Assembly (NCBI GenBank): GCA_010093685.1
Contig: MU006223.1
Span: 764,228 to 828,227, forward strand
From: Ophiobolus disseminans
Lineage: Eukaryota; Ascomycota; Dothideomycetes; Pleosporales; Phaeosphaeriaceae
Direction of reading: 5' to 3'
DNA length: 64,000 nucleotides
In this document: in pieces, positions 20,972 to 32,274 of the stretch
Layout of the letters: the number at the start of each line of letters is the position of its first letter
Position numbering within the stretch: the stretch's first letter is position 1
The notes under the pieces: model-generated
Database searches by the model: none
The model's input: only the letters and a program-made list of their open reading frames with translations
Told to the model about the DNA's origin: nothing
Program-made: the position numbers and the translations under genes

Positions 20972-22541
20972 CCACTCCGAAGACGGGACCAACAAGGTTT
21001 AGTCGAAAGCGCTCCGGACGGTAAGTCACAATTTGATCATCTCCTGTCGTATGGTATGGCCCAAACATCGCGACTGGAACAATTGGCCCTTAGAAAGCAA
21101 ACGAGTTATTCATGGCCATGGAGCAGGTCGACCGTATGCCGAAGATGTTCCGCGGCACTTATATTGCCAGTCATTTGTTGGCTTGCGTGGTGTAGCACAA
21201 ATGTGCGTGTTTTGGAAGGTGTTGTGCCCAGCCATCATGCTACGATCGAAGGAACAGCTTGTGCTACCGGTTTCTTCCCCGCATCAGCTGTCCGAAATGA
21301 ATCGAGTTACCTGTACTTGTGAGGCTGGAAGAATATGCGCCGCATAAGAAACGTCTTAGAGATGTGCAACGATCCCAATGAGTGTAGTGTGTCTGGTCAA
21401 TGACGTTTGGCGCACAATTTGACGCATGGTCGACGGGTGTGTGAAGAATGCGGCAGACTTCTAGAAGACCTGGTATGAAACCATGAGGTACCGACTCGTG
21501 CCTGAGATGGGTTCGACACAGCGGCTCGATGTAATTGCGAGGGATGAACGAGCTGCATTTCTAGCGTCGCCAAAGAACAGTAAGCGGATCCCCTCAAAAC
21601 CGAAACGGGGGTATTCCAGGGATTCCCCATTGAGGAGGGTTCGATAGTCGAAACGCGGGCTTTTGCTGTAGTCCCAGGGTCGAGGTGGGATCGCAGCATC
21701 CATCATGGAGAGCTGAGAGCTGTACCTGCAGTGGTATAGCGCCACTTGGACCAAAGACTCAATCATTGAGCGGCAATGTTATTCTTTCGGTGTTGTGTAG
21801 TACTGAGCATGCAGGACGCAGATCGGGCTTGTCAACTGATGTTCCCTGCCGAGCGCCCGAAACTCCTTCCGTCTGGACGTTGCGCACACGCCACGTTGCA
21901 ATCCCCGCGTTCTCGTTCACCGATCTTTCCGAAGAACCCCATGTCATGCCATCGATCTCTCCGACTTCACGACTCGACTGTCGAAATGCCTACCCTAGGT
22001 TTCGATGCTTCCAGCACGAACCTCGTAACTGCTGCGTTATAATGCCAGCTCGTATGGCAAGGTAGCAGTCTGTGTAGCGCGGGCTACCTCTTGTGACACC
22101 CGTCCCCGTTATGGCGCCCCAGCTCACGCGTCTCTCCCTAGTCAAAGCGTTCTCCCTTCGAGCTGCCCCAGGGATCTCCCCATCAAGATTAAGCGTCACG
22201 GTGCCACTATGGCTCGGCAGCATCCGATAACCCGTTATTTACGCTCCCTTGCCGCTAATTCGCCTGGCCTACAGGTGCTGAGTTTGACCACGTTTGCAGA
22301 GCCCTCATCCATGTGCAAGTTTCTTTCCTGCTTCATCAAACTCTGACGTCTAGTCTTCCCTCGCTTGTTGTAACCCTCACCTGTCTGTTCCACGCCTTCG
22401 ATAGCCCACTATTATTTTGTCCTCCCGCCACCTGTCCCACACTCGCCTTATTAAGTAACAGAGGGAGCCTGAAAGTCGTTACTTCCTCCGGTCCCGCTAC
22501 TCATCGATCTACACTATCGCTTCGCTGAGCACAATCACACT

Positions 22542-24468
22542 ATGGTCAAGATGGCGCCCGTCCTTACTACACGAGAAATCGATGGCGGCAAGCCCAACAT
22601 TGACGCTCTCGGTATCTTCTACGTGGTTGTTGCTATACTATACACGCTTGTATTAGCCGGCGAGCTTATTCTACTCAACCGACATCGTTCAGCATTTTGT
22701 GTACGGATACGGAATCTCAAGGTTGTCTTTTCGGCTGTATCTTTGTTACATGTCTATCTGGTTCTCGTTTTACTCGTGTACCCGTGGAATGGGGTTTTTC
22801 CATGCTCGGCAGAGTTTTGGATAATGTCCATCTTCCTTCCAGCCGGGATGGCGCTTTTCCAAGGTATGTCTCCATCAGAACAAACATCGGGTTTTGCTAA
22901 CAAGTCACAGCATGTAACGCAAGGGTCTTGACCGCATATGAAAGTCAACGTCGATTAGAGCGCAATTTCCTCGAGGGCGCTCGCAAGAAGCGTCTCTCGT
23001 ATACACCACGAGGGTTATGGGAAGCTTGGACGGACTTGGATGCTGCAATGAAGGTCTACGTTGGCTCAATCGCAGGCATCGTGATTTCAGTATGTCGCAT
23101 TCTTATTGTTCGCCTTACTGTCTTGCTGAAAGTCATAGATCATTCCCACTGTCATATTGTTTTTCGGCTCACGCCGCTTCCACAGCTGGTACGGGTTCTT
23201 CGGAGGGCACTCGAAATATCATGAGTGTCGCAGAGGTTTTGAGTGGTCAGTATTTAGCCCCATCCAACTCAAACACGCGCTGACCACATGTTAGGATTCC
23301 CTCCATCTTCGTCCAGTTATTTTGGACAGTCATTGTCGGTCCATGGATACTCTGGAAGATCCGACACATCAAGGACGTACACTCATGGGCCTGGCAAACC
23401 AGACTGGCAATCATCGCGGGGTATGTGTGACCAACGCGCAACGCTTGCAGCTGCTTACTAGTTCTAAGTTTACCTGGGACGCCTCTTTGGATCGCCTTCA
23501 CATTCTCCAATCTCCAACAAATTGTGGATATTAATAAGTTTTTCGCACCAGCTGGTTGGTAGGTGACTTTCCATTCTGCAGCGGGTCGCTTACTATCCGT
23601 CTGTTATTGTACCGATTTAGTTCAGTGCATTCAGCCACCAACTTCTGTGCCAAGCCAATGAACACTTGGGCCACAAGTCATGTACGTTCAGCGTTGCTCA
23701 CTACACTACAGGTTCATACCGTGCTTGATCGTCTGCCAGCAGGTTCTCATCATTATTCCGCTTCGCGATGCATTCAAATCGAGCCCGCGGCAACGGTCCA
23801 CATCGACTTCGGAGACAGAATCCCTGACATCCACCGCGTCCTTGACATCGGCGAAGTCAACCACAGTAGTCTTCAGCAAGGAGCTGAAATCTAAAGCTTC
23901 GATGCAAGCACTCGAATTTAGCATACAACACAGCATCGAGCCCCTGATCGCTTGGGCAGCGTCGCGCGAATTTACAGCCGAAAACACAATCTTTCTCCGT
24001 GAAGTCCGAAACTTCAAGAAGAAGTGGTCAAGTCTCAGGAACGTCACCACTGCGCAACGGCGCCAAATGTTCAACGAAGCATCGCTCATCTTCTTCACCC
24101 TCATCAACCCTTTCACCGCCGAATCGCCCATCAATATCGAATACAAGATCTTCAAGACCTTGCAGAACATATTCTCCAGTGTCGAGTTTGACCCATACAT
24201 GCCCCGCAGTAGAACACCAGACGATCTGAAATCACCGGTGCTGCGCGAAAACGTCGTTTGCCCATGGGAAGACACACTAAGCCGACCTGCAAGTCTCAAT
24301 TCGACAAACAGCACAGGAAGCACAGCAAGCACGTCAAGTTCACGAGGCATCGTGCCTAGCGAGTTCACAGAGGCAGTCTTCGACGCCGCATTCGAAAGCA
24401 TAAAGTACCTGGTCTTCACCAACACATGGCCGCGCTACGTCGACGCCGAGCTATCCAGCAAGGCCTGA
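22542..24468 (+). CDS. Multi-pass membrane RGS-domain protein
   Basis: Six exons (22542-22863, 22911-23089, 23139-23245, 23295-23420, 23469-23558, 23712-24468) join in phase to 526 residues. The N-terminal half has about seven hydrophobic segments, including ALGIFYVVVAILYTLVLAGE, the segment at VFSAVSLLHVYLVLVLLVYP, then VYVGSIAGIVIS joined to IIPTVILFFG, IFVQLFWTVIVGPWILW and WFIPCLIVCQQVLIIIPL. A Ser/Thr-rich linker follows (about 300-335). The C-terminal part (about 340-520) reads as an RGS fold: MQALEFSIQHSIEPLIAWAA, then EVRNFKKKW and the terminal FDAAFESIKYLVFTNTWPRY. The topology parallels fungal and plant 7TM-RGS regulators of G-alpha signalling (family knowledge). Intron 5 (23559-23711) is long at 153 nt, with alternative acceptors inside. 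The extended Ser/Thr insert within the RGS region is notable. Confidence 0.8.
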
Positions 24469-25646
24469 CCATATACCCTACACATGTTATGGTAGTTTTA
24501 TCTTTTCCTTGCTTTTCTGCTTCAGCAAGCGTTTTGACATTTTTTGATTCTGGCACGGTGGTGTATGCCATCTGGATAGGATATACCCCAAATGATTATT
24601 CCATGCTTGTTCCTTGCTGCATTTTTGCTCTTAGTTACCCATTGCTGTATGATTCCAGGGACTGGGTTTGCTGTTCGGGTGTTTATGCACCCCGCGTTGT
24701 GTTGTGTGCACTGCAGGGCTTTGACACGTTTGGCGTCGCGACGGGGTAATGCGGCTGAAGAGTGTTTTGCAAGGCTGCGATGAGGTTTTGCGGTATTTTT
24801 GGACGCTAGATAGGGACTTGCGTAATCGTAATCACTGCGTTGAGGTTCACGTCGCGGAGAATATAGTGTTTTTTCTTTTGCTGTGCTTCTTTGTTCGGTG
24901 ACTGCAACGTGGTAGAACAAGAGATACGCCTGTTTCTATCCGGGCCGTGGATCCTTGCATTCCCATTCATGCGCATCTTTCGCACACGACACCGATTGCA
25001 AAGGCCAACTGCCATCGCGAAGACATGGTTTCCTGTGGCACTTCGTGTTGCAGATCTTTACCGCAGTTCATGCTTTGGTGCACAGACTCGATCCTAGACC
25101 ATGAACCGGGCTGTTGGTCGACCGTAATATTCTGGATTGGCTATAGGAAGGACTTTATAGTGACAACAGGGTGCGATGTTACAAGTCTCGGTTGTTACAC
25201 GATGGTGCTCTCTACCGAGGGTCGCGATGCTGAACAACGAGTAGATCTCGGCAGAGATGCCTTTACCCATGCTTCAGATCTAGTGACGTCCTCGAGCTCA
25301 TGATGTCCGCAGCATTAATCGTTTCCTTCATCTACTAGACTTCTTGGGCGCGCATCGACCAATGGCTCGTATGTCCAACGAGACTCATTCTGATATTCGG
25401 CATATGTGCAAATTTTAGACATTTGCAGTAGTGTGGCAATGCTTGTGCAGAGTTGAGGTCACGATTTAGTGTCACATTTTCCAATCCGGTCCGATGTCCA
25501 GCAGATTTTCTATTTATTCATATCGGAAATATGCCGCTAAAGGAGTGAAATTTGCTCATGCATCCAATCATCAATGCGTTGCTCGTCGTCAAATCGTGAA
25601 TGAACGTGTAGTGTACCAATACAAAGCAGACTCACTTCCGTTGTGC
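24469..25646. other. Intergenic region between convergent genes, about 1.2 kb
   Basis: Contains the 3' flanks of the RGS gene and the bestrophin gene. Short frames only; no RNA gene or repeat recognised. Confidence 0.5.
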
Positions 25647-27367
25647 CTACTCACCATAATCTGCGCACGACTCATCCCATCGAACAACAGTGCGGCTGTT
25701 CACCGGCCCGAATTCTCTCGGCTCCACTGGTCTCGGCTCAACAGGAGTCGGCTCATTTTCAATTGACTCCATGTCTCTCGTAGCTAGATAAAACCAGTGG
25801 TTAGCTAAGGAATGAATCAAGGAGTGAGCAGAGATACATACCTTGCTCGTTCAGCGTCGATCCATCTACAGACTGGGCCTGGGATAGTGGTTCTAAGCCT
25901 TCCGCCAAGCTCTGCCGCACCCACATAGACTTCTTGGTAGAGACGGCTCGCGTCTTAAGTGCATCCCGTATCTCGTCGACATCTGCGTCAGGCCAATATT
26001 TCGTTTCTTTAGAGCTGAGAGGATACAGCGGCTTGCTCTTGGGATGGAATGCGTAGTCACTCATACTAGGCGCAGGTCGCGACGTGATGATGGCTACATC
26101 AGCCGCAATTTGGGCGCAGTAGAGTTCAATGGGAAGGTCGTTGACTTCTTGGCCAAAGGGATTTTCGATCTCGTTACCGATAGCAGCCATGCCGAGAATG
26201 ACATAGGCGGCGACGATGACAACAGGAACGTTGACCCAGCCCATAATATTAACCAGCTGGAGGGGAAGTGTGATGACGTAGATCCAGGTGATTTGCGATA
26301 TCACGATCACGTACGCGATCGGTAACGGTGTGTTCAGGATACGGTCCGCTGTGACTAGAACGTCGTCCAAGGTTTGTAGGTTGTCGACCAGCTTCGTGGT
26401 GGCTATTGCCTGGAGTGTACCATTATCAGTAATGCTTTGTAGGTAAGCTCCCATGTAGGATAACACTTCAAGTGGCAAGTTGCCAACCGGCCGTTTGGCT
26501 CGCTTGAGCTCCCTCCTCGGATTCGCTTCGGCCAAACGGATCATATTCTTGAGGTTTGTGAACGTGGAGTTGTGAGTTCGTTTAGGCGAAGGTTTTCCCG
26601 CAGTCTTGGCAAAGGTGTCGAGATGGCTGACCAAGTCGTGAAGATCTTCATACTGGATGTATGGCTCAAAACGGACCTTGTGTTTCAACGCAACTGCAAA
26701 AGCAACGATCAAGTTGATGAATGAAACTTTTCCCAGGAGGTCTCGCTTCCCAAGCTCCCCCTCTCGTTCGATGACATGTATCCAGACGTTGCGGGCCAGT
26801 GAGATTGAGATGCCGTTCAGTTTACTCCATACCATCCGCCCCTGCATATAGCGTTCGTATGCGGTGGCACTTCGGAGGTTCAATGAAAAGCCAACAAGAA
26901 GACCCAAAACGGTCGCAATGATCGGGTGTATGTCGACTTGGAATGTTAGCATGTCACAACTGTGTCAGGTGCAACTGAACCTACTTGGGTGCACTCTCTG
27001 ATGTATTGTTGTGATTATTGCGGCCCATATCCCAATAGCGATTGTGCGAATTAGAATCTTTGGGGTCACACTTCCGTGCATTCGCAGCGCGCGTGGCCAT
27101 TTCGAATGCCTAGTGACATCTCGCGGGCCCATCTAAGTTAATTTAGCCACTGTTCGCCCGGACAGGAACATTAGCACTCACGAAGTACTCTTGTAGGCTT
27201 CTGCGAGCTCGTTTTGCTTCACCGGATTCTGGATCGACATGCTTCACTATGAGGTAGGCATGTTAGCAACAATAATCTCAGGCCAGCTCAATGATAGAAG
27301 CTCAACCAGCAGCGGGAGGGGTGCGTAATCTGTGAGTCTTACAAGCGTCTTCAACCGATGCCATCAT
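25647..27367 (-). CDS. Bestrophin/RFP-TM-family chloride channel-like protein
   Basis: Five exons (27343-27367, 27182-27246, 26985-27132, 25842-26936, 25647-25783) close in phase to 489 residues. Exon 3 supplies PRALRMHGSVTPKILIRT, and exon 4 continues IDIHPIIATVLGLLVGFSLNLRSATAYERYMQGRMVW, the core signature of the family (first helices plus an R-S-x-x-A-Y-E-R-Y-x-x-G motif). Later segments are AYVIVISQITWIYVITLPLQL and NVPVVIVAAYVILGMAAIGNEIENPFGQEVNDLPI; the IENPFG motif is diagnostic of UPF0187/bestrophin proteins. The product is probably an anion channel of plasma or organelle membrane. The last exon (Pro/Glu-rich, PTPVEPRPVEPREFGPV) ends at a GAG-TAG that overlaps a GTGAGT donor-like sequence, so another 3' exon is possible. 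Confidence 0.85.
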
Positions 27368-28561
27368 GCATGTAGGTTTATCTGATCTCTGCTGTTGGAA
27401 CAAGAAAGAGTCACTGCCTGTAACTCAAAACAGTCTGCAATTAGAATTCGACGTCTCACTCCTCATTGTCTTTTATGCGATCACTCAGAGTGGTATCGAA
27501 TATGCTCTGTGGATGATCTCAGTATGCATCATCGTCTGATCCCAGCGACGATAAGCTTATGTGCGCCACGGATGCCAATTGACCATAAGCAGGGTACGGA
27601 GGTTGATCAGAGCAGAACTTTGGGACCCATTGATGCAATAAACGTTCAACAGTGACGAAAAACGGTTTTCTGGGGTCATCGGTGCGTCTCTTGTCATGTC
27701 ATCGGAGGCAACAGTGGCGAAGCTCTCTGCGCGTGTTGTTATAACCCAAATAGTGAAGTAGCTCAGTTGGCCTTCCAGGTGCGATTTGGCCTCGATGGGT
27801 GTCTGGCTCATGTCAAAAGGCCCAGAGCTTTGGACTGGTGCTTGCGGTTCAAGCGTAACGTCCTGTCGTCATTTTATCGAAGAACGTCTCCACGGAACGA
27901 AAGTCGAAGCAAGTCATCGCTGATGCAATTCTGAATCGACCACAAGCGTCGGTCCGTACCGCTCTTGCCGCGGGGGTAGGGCCGATGCAAACGCTGATCG
28001 GAGGGTCCTGAGGCCCGAAAATGTAGAATGATGGACAGTGCGGTCGTGTACGGGTGCTGGATTGTCATCAATGATGGTTCGCATGATGAGAACACGCGTG
28101 AGTCGAGACCGCGGCATCTAGACGGTCTTTTGAGGATCACCCACTAGGCTCAATGGGGGAAAATGTCTTTCACGTGCCCTCACCAACATTGAAACTCGAC
28201 CTCGCATACAACAACTCGATGTGTGCCAATTCGGGAAACTCGTCAAGTAACTCTAGAATCCCATGTCCTAGATGACTTTGTCACGATGTTAGAAGAAGAT
28301 GAGTTAGGGAGGGGATCGGGTTATATCTGCCGGTACTGCACGCACCAAACGTGGTTGAACGGGCATATGCAAACTAACCATAGCATGGCTTTTTCGATAC
28401 GAAACTGCTGATGAGAGAATCAAGCAGCTCAGTCAATCTGGCGATGACGAGGTTCGACAGGTAAATGACACTGCGTCATGTCGCATTCACGAGTCATCGC
28501 AGAGGACCCTCGTCACCCACAAGCTTTGCATTTGAAGCATTGATCATTTCGTTGAGATACG
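27368..28561. other. Intergenic region, about 1.2 kb
   Basis: No supported gene. A minus-strand ATG frame at 27557-27811 (84 codons) and a plus frame at 28223-28411 lacking ATG but containing CRYC...H...H (zinc-finger-like) are noted only. The sequence TAGCTCAGTTGG near 27758 mimics a tRNA D-arm but has no matching T-arm. Confidence 0.45.
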
Positions 28562-28933
28562 CTACAGAATTACACATTTACACTTCGCATCGTCTTCTTT
28601 CTCCCACGGCGCCGTATTTCCAACATAGCGTTTGCCCTCATGAACGAGCCACCGGTTACGCTCGAATGCGGGCCTCTCCCAAGTACTACCGCCTGCGCCA
28701 TACAAGATATCCGACATGATTGACTTTTTCTTCACGTGCAGACTTAGCCACATGTTATTGTGTTTGCACAAAATCCTGCAACTACACTTCCAGGCATCTT
28801 CAGTTTTCTCTTCGAGTGGATGGTTTTCACCGATGCTGCTTACTCTACTGCGCGCCCCATCATTCAAAATCGTGCCTTTGGAATAGACAGACACCTTTCG
28901 CCACATACAGACGGGCACTTTCCGTTTGTGCAT
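28562..28933 (-). CDS. Small Cys-rich ORF with C-terminal CaaX-like end (possibly decayed)
   Basis: ATG frame of 123 residues from 28933. It contains WKCSCRILCKHNNMW (Cys-x-Cys...Cys-x-His), similar in spacing to the two Cys-rich ORFs at 29.8-30.9 kb, and ends CKCVIL, a CaaX-like tetrapeptide with a terminal Leu. In another minus frame at about 28860-28985 the sequence reads CYECGSQIGNWIEVGLC then NGKCPSVCGERC, a zinc-knuckle-like start that lacks its own ATG. The two halves lie in different frames, so this is either a spliced gene whose intron I could not place or a broken member of the cluster. Confidence 0.3.
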   Translation of the reverse strand: MHKRKVPVCMWRKVSVYSKGTILNDGARSRVSSIGENHPLEEKTEDAWKCSCRILCKHNNMWLSLHVKKKSIMSDILYGAGGSTWERPAFERNRWLVHEGKRYVGNTAPWEKEDDAKCKCVIL

Positions 28934-29369
28934 AGGCCGACTTCTATCCAGTTGCCTATCTGACTACCGCATTCGTAGCAGACCTCGGGAGCTGTTGATA
29001 ATAAATGTGATTGAGAGTTGCCATGAAGTCGAAACTGGTCAATGGTGTTTTGGGAAGATGTGTGAAGGTTAGGTACTTGGGTCTAAAGATGAGTGGAGAG
29101 CTTTAGATTTGATAATGATGATGCAGTGAGTACAGCTTCTGGTCACGCATCGTGACTGTTTTGAGAGTGTGGAGTCAATCAATTGTCTTCAACTATGCAC
29201 TTCAGCTTTTCATTCATACCCCTAATGTTCCCCCGAATGCAACTGCTCGCCCTTCTCCGTACGTCCTATTTTACAAGATGACACAACCGCACCAGTCTTT
29301 CTCTTCGGATATGGGATCCTCAAAAGGTATATTTCCCTCCCCCTTGTACACTTCTACATCTGAGTCACC

Positions 29370-29591
29370 CTATTCCTTGTTGTGATGGACTACTGCAATT
29401 TCTTTCTCATGGTATTTCTTCATGGAGATCTTATCGCACACCCCACACCGATTGTGCGGTGCCCTCCCTTTTCGTTCTTCATCACTAAGATCCGGGTAAT
29501 AAAACTCTGTACATATAGCATTCAAGCAAAGAGTACCTGCTGGGTTTTTACGGCCACATCGGCAGCAGTTCCACTTATCACTGCCTGGCAT
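29370..29591 (-). CDS. Small Cys-rich, probably zinc-binding protein
   Basis: ATG frame of 73 residues. Cysteines occur as WNCCRCG (9, 10, 12), LCLNAIC (22, 27) and RCGVC (49, 52), compatible with a single zinc-ribbon-like site. The middle (FYYPDLSDEERKGRAP) is charged and the tail is basic, Lys/His-rich. There is no signal peptide or membrane segment. The opening W-x-C-C-x-C-G resembles those of the neighbours at 29800-30153 and 30511-30851, so the three look like diverged tandem copies (inference). Function unknown. Confidence 0.5.
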   Translation of the reverse strand: MPGSDKWNCCRCGRKNPAGTLCLNAICTEFYYPDLSDEERKGRAPHNRCGVCDKISMKKYHEKEIAVVHHNKE

Positions 29592-29799
29592 AGAGAGCGT
29601 AGATAACGATGTGTGCTACGCTGTTAAGCGGTTGAATATGGTCGTAGTGTGACGTAAGGTTGCTGCTCTAGGTAATATGTTGTAGTAGTAGGTATGTGAA
29701 GATCAAGGAACGAAGCCAGGTTTTGTACTCCTGAGATTTGGAGAGCCATTCTATCCAGTGTGAGCCATAAGCATCATACCCACTCACCATTAACGATGA

Positions 29800-30153
29800 C
29801 TACATCGCCACCCAAGCTTTCCATGCATTCCAGCTTAACAGAGACGCAAACACAAGTACCTCGAAAAAAATATTCATAGGAAAACCGATCCTATTTCTTC
29901 CCCCCTTCTCCACCCCATCCCCATCCACACCCACACCCACACCCTCATTCACCCTACCCACACAACCCTGCACGCCCTTTCCATCCACGCCACTTTCCCT
30001 CGTCTGCAACTTCGGCCCCGGCGTATAATATTCCTCCACCTCATCGCTATACCCGCACTGCCAATAGCATACATGTTGACACCTGCATATCGAGGTGCCG
30101 TTCATAAGGTCGCTGTTGGTGGGTGTGCCGCAGTGGCAGCAGAGCCATGCCAT
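29800..30153 (-). CDS. Small Cys-rich protein with C-terminal hydrophobic tail
   Basis: ATG at 30153 gives 117 residues. The N-terminus MAWLCCHCGTPTNSD and then SICRCQHVCYWQCG provide eight cysteines and a histidine in a W-x-C-C-x-C-G ... C-x-C-x-H-x-C pattern. A Gly/Val-rich stretch with short GVGVG repeats follows, then a hydrophobic C-terminal segment (FPMNIFFEVLVFASLLSW). This suggests a cytosol-facing metal-binding head with a tail anchor (inference). The frame is open further upstream, but the Trp/Cys start is favoured by comparison with the next ORF. Confidence 0.5.
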   Translation of the reverse strand: MAWLCCHCGTPTNSDLMNGTSICRCQHVCYWQCGYSDEVEEYYTPGPKLQTRESGVDGKGVQGCVGRVNEGVGVGVDGDGVEKGGRNRIGFPMNIFFEVLVFASLLSWNAWKAWVAM

Positions 30154-30510
30154 TGTGTTGTGTTGTTGATGGGGATGAGAGGTGATACGTTGAGGGAGTT
30201 GAGGAGGTTTTGTAGGCTTGTGAGTGGGGGTGAGGAATGGTGTGCTGGTGGGTTGGTTGGAGAGGTTTTGTAGTATGTCGTTACGTTCACATGTAGGAAC
30301 GTTGAGTGCGGCGTTCTTCATCCTTCCACGCGAAAGGGGCGTTTGCCGAGTATTCACCCCATAGCTGTCCTGCATCGTGGTAGCATCACAGCCACCACGA
30401 CCACCGAGCGCGAAGTGGAATGCGTCCAATTCAAATAGAGTTATTGCAATCACATTGAATGTGCCTATTTATTATCCAATCTAATAATCCACACACGCCA
30501 GGGAGTGTAT

Positions 30511-30851
30511 CTACACCCCCAGGAACCCGAAACCCCTCAATCTATCTCCGTCACCACCACACGCCCGCAAACACAACATCCCATTCACCAAGCAAACATA
30601 CGCCGTCGTAGCCACAACGTGCGTATAATCTCTAAATATTCCCAACCCAAACCAGACATGCCCATCCTTCAAGACCAGCTTCACATAACAATACACATCC
30701 CTTCCTTTTTTGGGGGATCTACCCAGATCTGGGCGTAACTGCGCTGCCAGCAGCAGAAATGTTTGCACTTGCAGTGCGACTTTGTGTTTTCGGGATGGCC
30801 GGGGGTTTTGGTGCCGCAGCAGCAGCAGCGCCATGCTTGGATTTGGGGCAT
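30511..30851 (-). CDS. Small Cys-rich protein, two exons, paralog of 29800-30153
   Basis: Exons 30723-30851 and 30511-30678 join in phase 0 to 98 residues. Exon 1 reads MPQIQAWRCCCCGTKTPG then SHCKCKHFCCWQRSYAQIW, matching the W-x-C-C-x-C-G ... C-x-C-x-H-x-C layout of the neighbour. Exon 2 gives LVLKDGHVWFGLGIF and a hydrophobic stretch HVVATTAYVCLVNGMLCL, which parallels the neighbour's membrane tail. The intron (30679-30722, 44 nt) has a GTAGAT donor and AAG acceptor, both weak. A competing model is an unspliced 185-codon ATG frame 31068-30511 that reads the microsatellite as poly-Tyr and shares the same C-terminus. Confidence 0.4.
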
Positions 30852-30941
30852 GTTGGTGTGTGAGGTGGAGTTGGAGATTGTGTGTGTGTTCAACGTGGTC
30901 GTGGTTGGCTGAGTAGTGGTGGTGGTGGTGCCCGCCGTCAA

Positions 30942-30945
<4 letters not shown>

Positions 30946-31013
<68 letters not shown>
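30946..31013. repeat. (GTA)n trinucleotide microsatellite, about 22 copies
   Basis: Uninterrupted GTA/TAG repeat directly upstream of the Cys-rich gene ending at 30511. It is flanked by GGT-rich degenerate units at 30915-30945 and 31013-31020. On the minus strand it would code for poly-Thr, poly-Tyr or poly-Leu depending on frame. Confidence 0.95.
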
Positions 31014-31020
<7 letters not shown>

Positions 31021-31199
31021 TGAGTTGCTAGGTAGGACAAGGGTGGTGGATGTGGGAAGTTTTAGCATTGCTCGAGTGTCTTCACATCCTGAGTATATGA
31101 AGGTGCTGTTTTGTCAACATTGGGCACTGAAGGTCCGGAGTGAACTTAAATTCAAATTGTATTGTCACGGTTCCTATCCATCACAGCACTTACCGTTGT

Positions 31200-32274
31200 C
31201 TACACAATCACATTGATCTCCCTTCCAGTGCCCCAGCCTTCCACTGTAGCCTTCAGTATGTCACCGAGATTCTTCAACGTCCTCCGCGAGAACCATGCCA
31301 GATGCGGGGTCATGGTGATGTTCAGGTCCTGTGCGTCTTCGGCCAGCAGAGGCGTGTCTTGCGGACCGTCGACCGGCTCAACCTGATATACGTCGGTGGC
31401 ATAACCTGCAATCTGCTTGTCCTTCAGCGCCTGCACGACGGCTGCCTCGTCCACTATGCCACCGCGCGCAATGTTTATCAGCACGGCGTGCGTGTGCATT
31501 TTCTCAAACTCGGCGGTCGATAGGAGGTTCAGCGTCTGCGGGTTGCGCGGTATCGCCAACACAAGCACGGTGGCTTGTCGCAGGACGTCGTCGAAGGGCA
31601 CGCGATCACTGTCCGCATTCGGCGGTGAATGTGCGTCGGGAGTCTTCCGCGCGGCGACGAGGACTTTCATTCCTAATGCGCGTGCTAGGTCCGCGATGCG
31701 CCTCCCTATCACCATACGATTAGCTAAACGCCTCTCGCTCAGCCTCGCGGCTCCACAGCGGGTCCTACTAACCCAGGCCGCCGTATCCGACGACACCCAA
31801 CACCTCGTCCTTGCATGTCAGCGGCGGCGAGCCGTCTGGGAGGCGCATGTACTTGTTCAGGCTCCCCTCTCGCTTCCACTCGCTGGGCTGCGCCCTCGTC
31901 TTGCGGTCGAGCAGGACGATGCGTCGCCTCGCTGCGAAGTAAAGGCTGATGGCATGTTCCGAGACGGCATCCAGATTCGCACCGGGACAGTTTGTGACGC
32001 GGATGCCGCGGCTTTTGGCGGCCACGAGGTCGACGGGGTCGGTGCCTGTCGCTGACACGGCGATGTACTGGAGATGGGGGGTCACATTGGGGTCGAGTGT
32101 CTCGGCGTCGAACTTCACGGTGGTGGTGATGGCGACGGTGGCATTGCGGAGGCGAGCGTGGAGCTCTTCACGCGTCGACGTCTTCTCGTACACGGTGAGC
32201 GTGTTGGGGAAGCCCTCGAAGCCCTCGACTGGGAGTGGCTGATGCTGGGCCTCGAGCGCAACAATCTGGTGCAT
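31200..32274 (-). CDS. D-isomer-specific 2-hydroxyacid dehydrogenase (glycerate/hydroxypyruvate reductase-like)
   Basis: Two exons (31773-32274, 31200-31705) join in phase to 335 residues, normal for the family. The substrate-domain start is MHQIVALEAQHQPLP. The NAD-binding loop GYGGLGRRI (163-171) bridges the intron. Catalytic residues appear as Arg248 in INIARGGIVDE, Glu277 in DVYQVEPV and His302 in TMTPHLAW, the complete Arg/Glu/His set. It reduces 2-oxo acids or oxidises D-2-hydroxy acids with NAD(P)H in the cytosol; closest in style to glycerate dehydrogenases by the LVAARK stretch after the NAD loop (weak evidence). It is divergent from the permease at 33095. Confidence 0.9.

Larger units (their letters stand above)
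19871..22541. other. Gene-poor region, about 2.6 kb
   Basis: Apart from a possible 37-codon minus-strand frame at 20100-20213 and a diverged 42-bp direct repeat at 20894-20971, I see nothing supported. Scattered frames of 60-126 codons have no motifs. CT-rich stretches at about 22330-22530 fit the promoter and leader of the RGS gene. Confidence 0.5.

Noticed and set aside
23706..24425. 239-codon antisense frame in the RGS gene
   Set aside because: Shadow of the RGS exon; no motif.
27745..27815. tRNA-like D-arm (GTAGCTCAGTTGG)
   Set aside because: No T-arm GGTTCGA within the expected distance and no pairing acceptor stem.
28223..28411. C2H2-like ORF (CRYC...H...H)
   Set aside because: It begins at GTG, has only one imperfect finger and no supporting exon; kept as a note only.
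30681..31040. Poly-Thr protein from the microsatellite frame
   Set aside because: Its first codon is TTG and there is no ATG before the Thr run; the Cys-rich start at 30851 is preferred.
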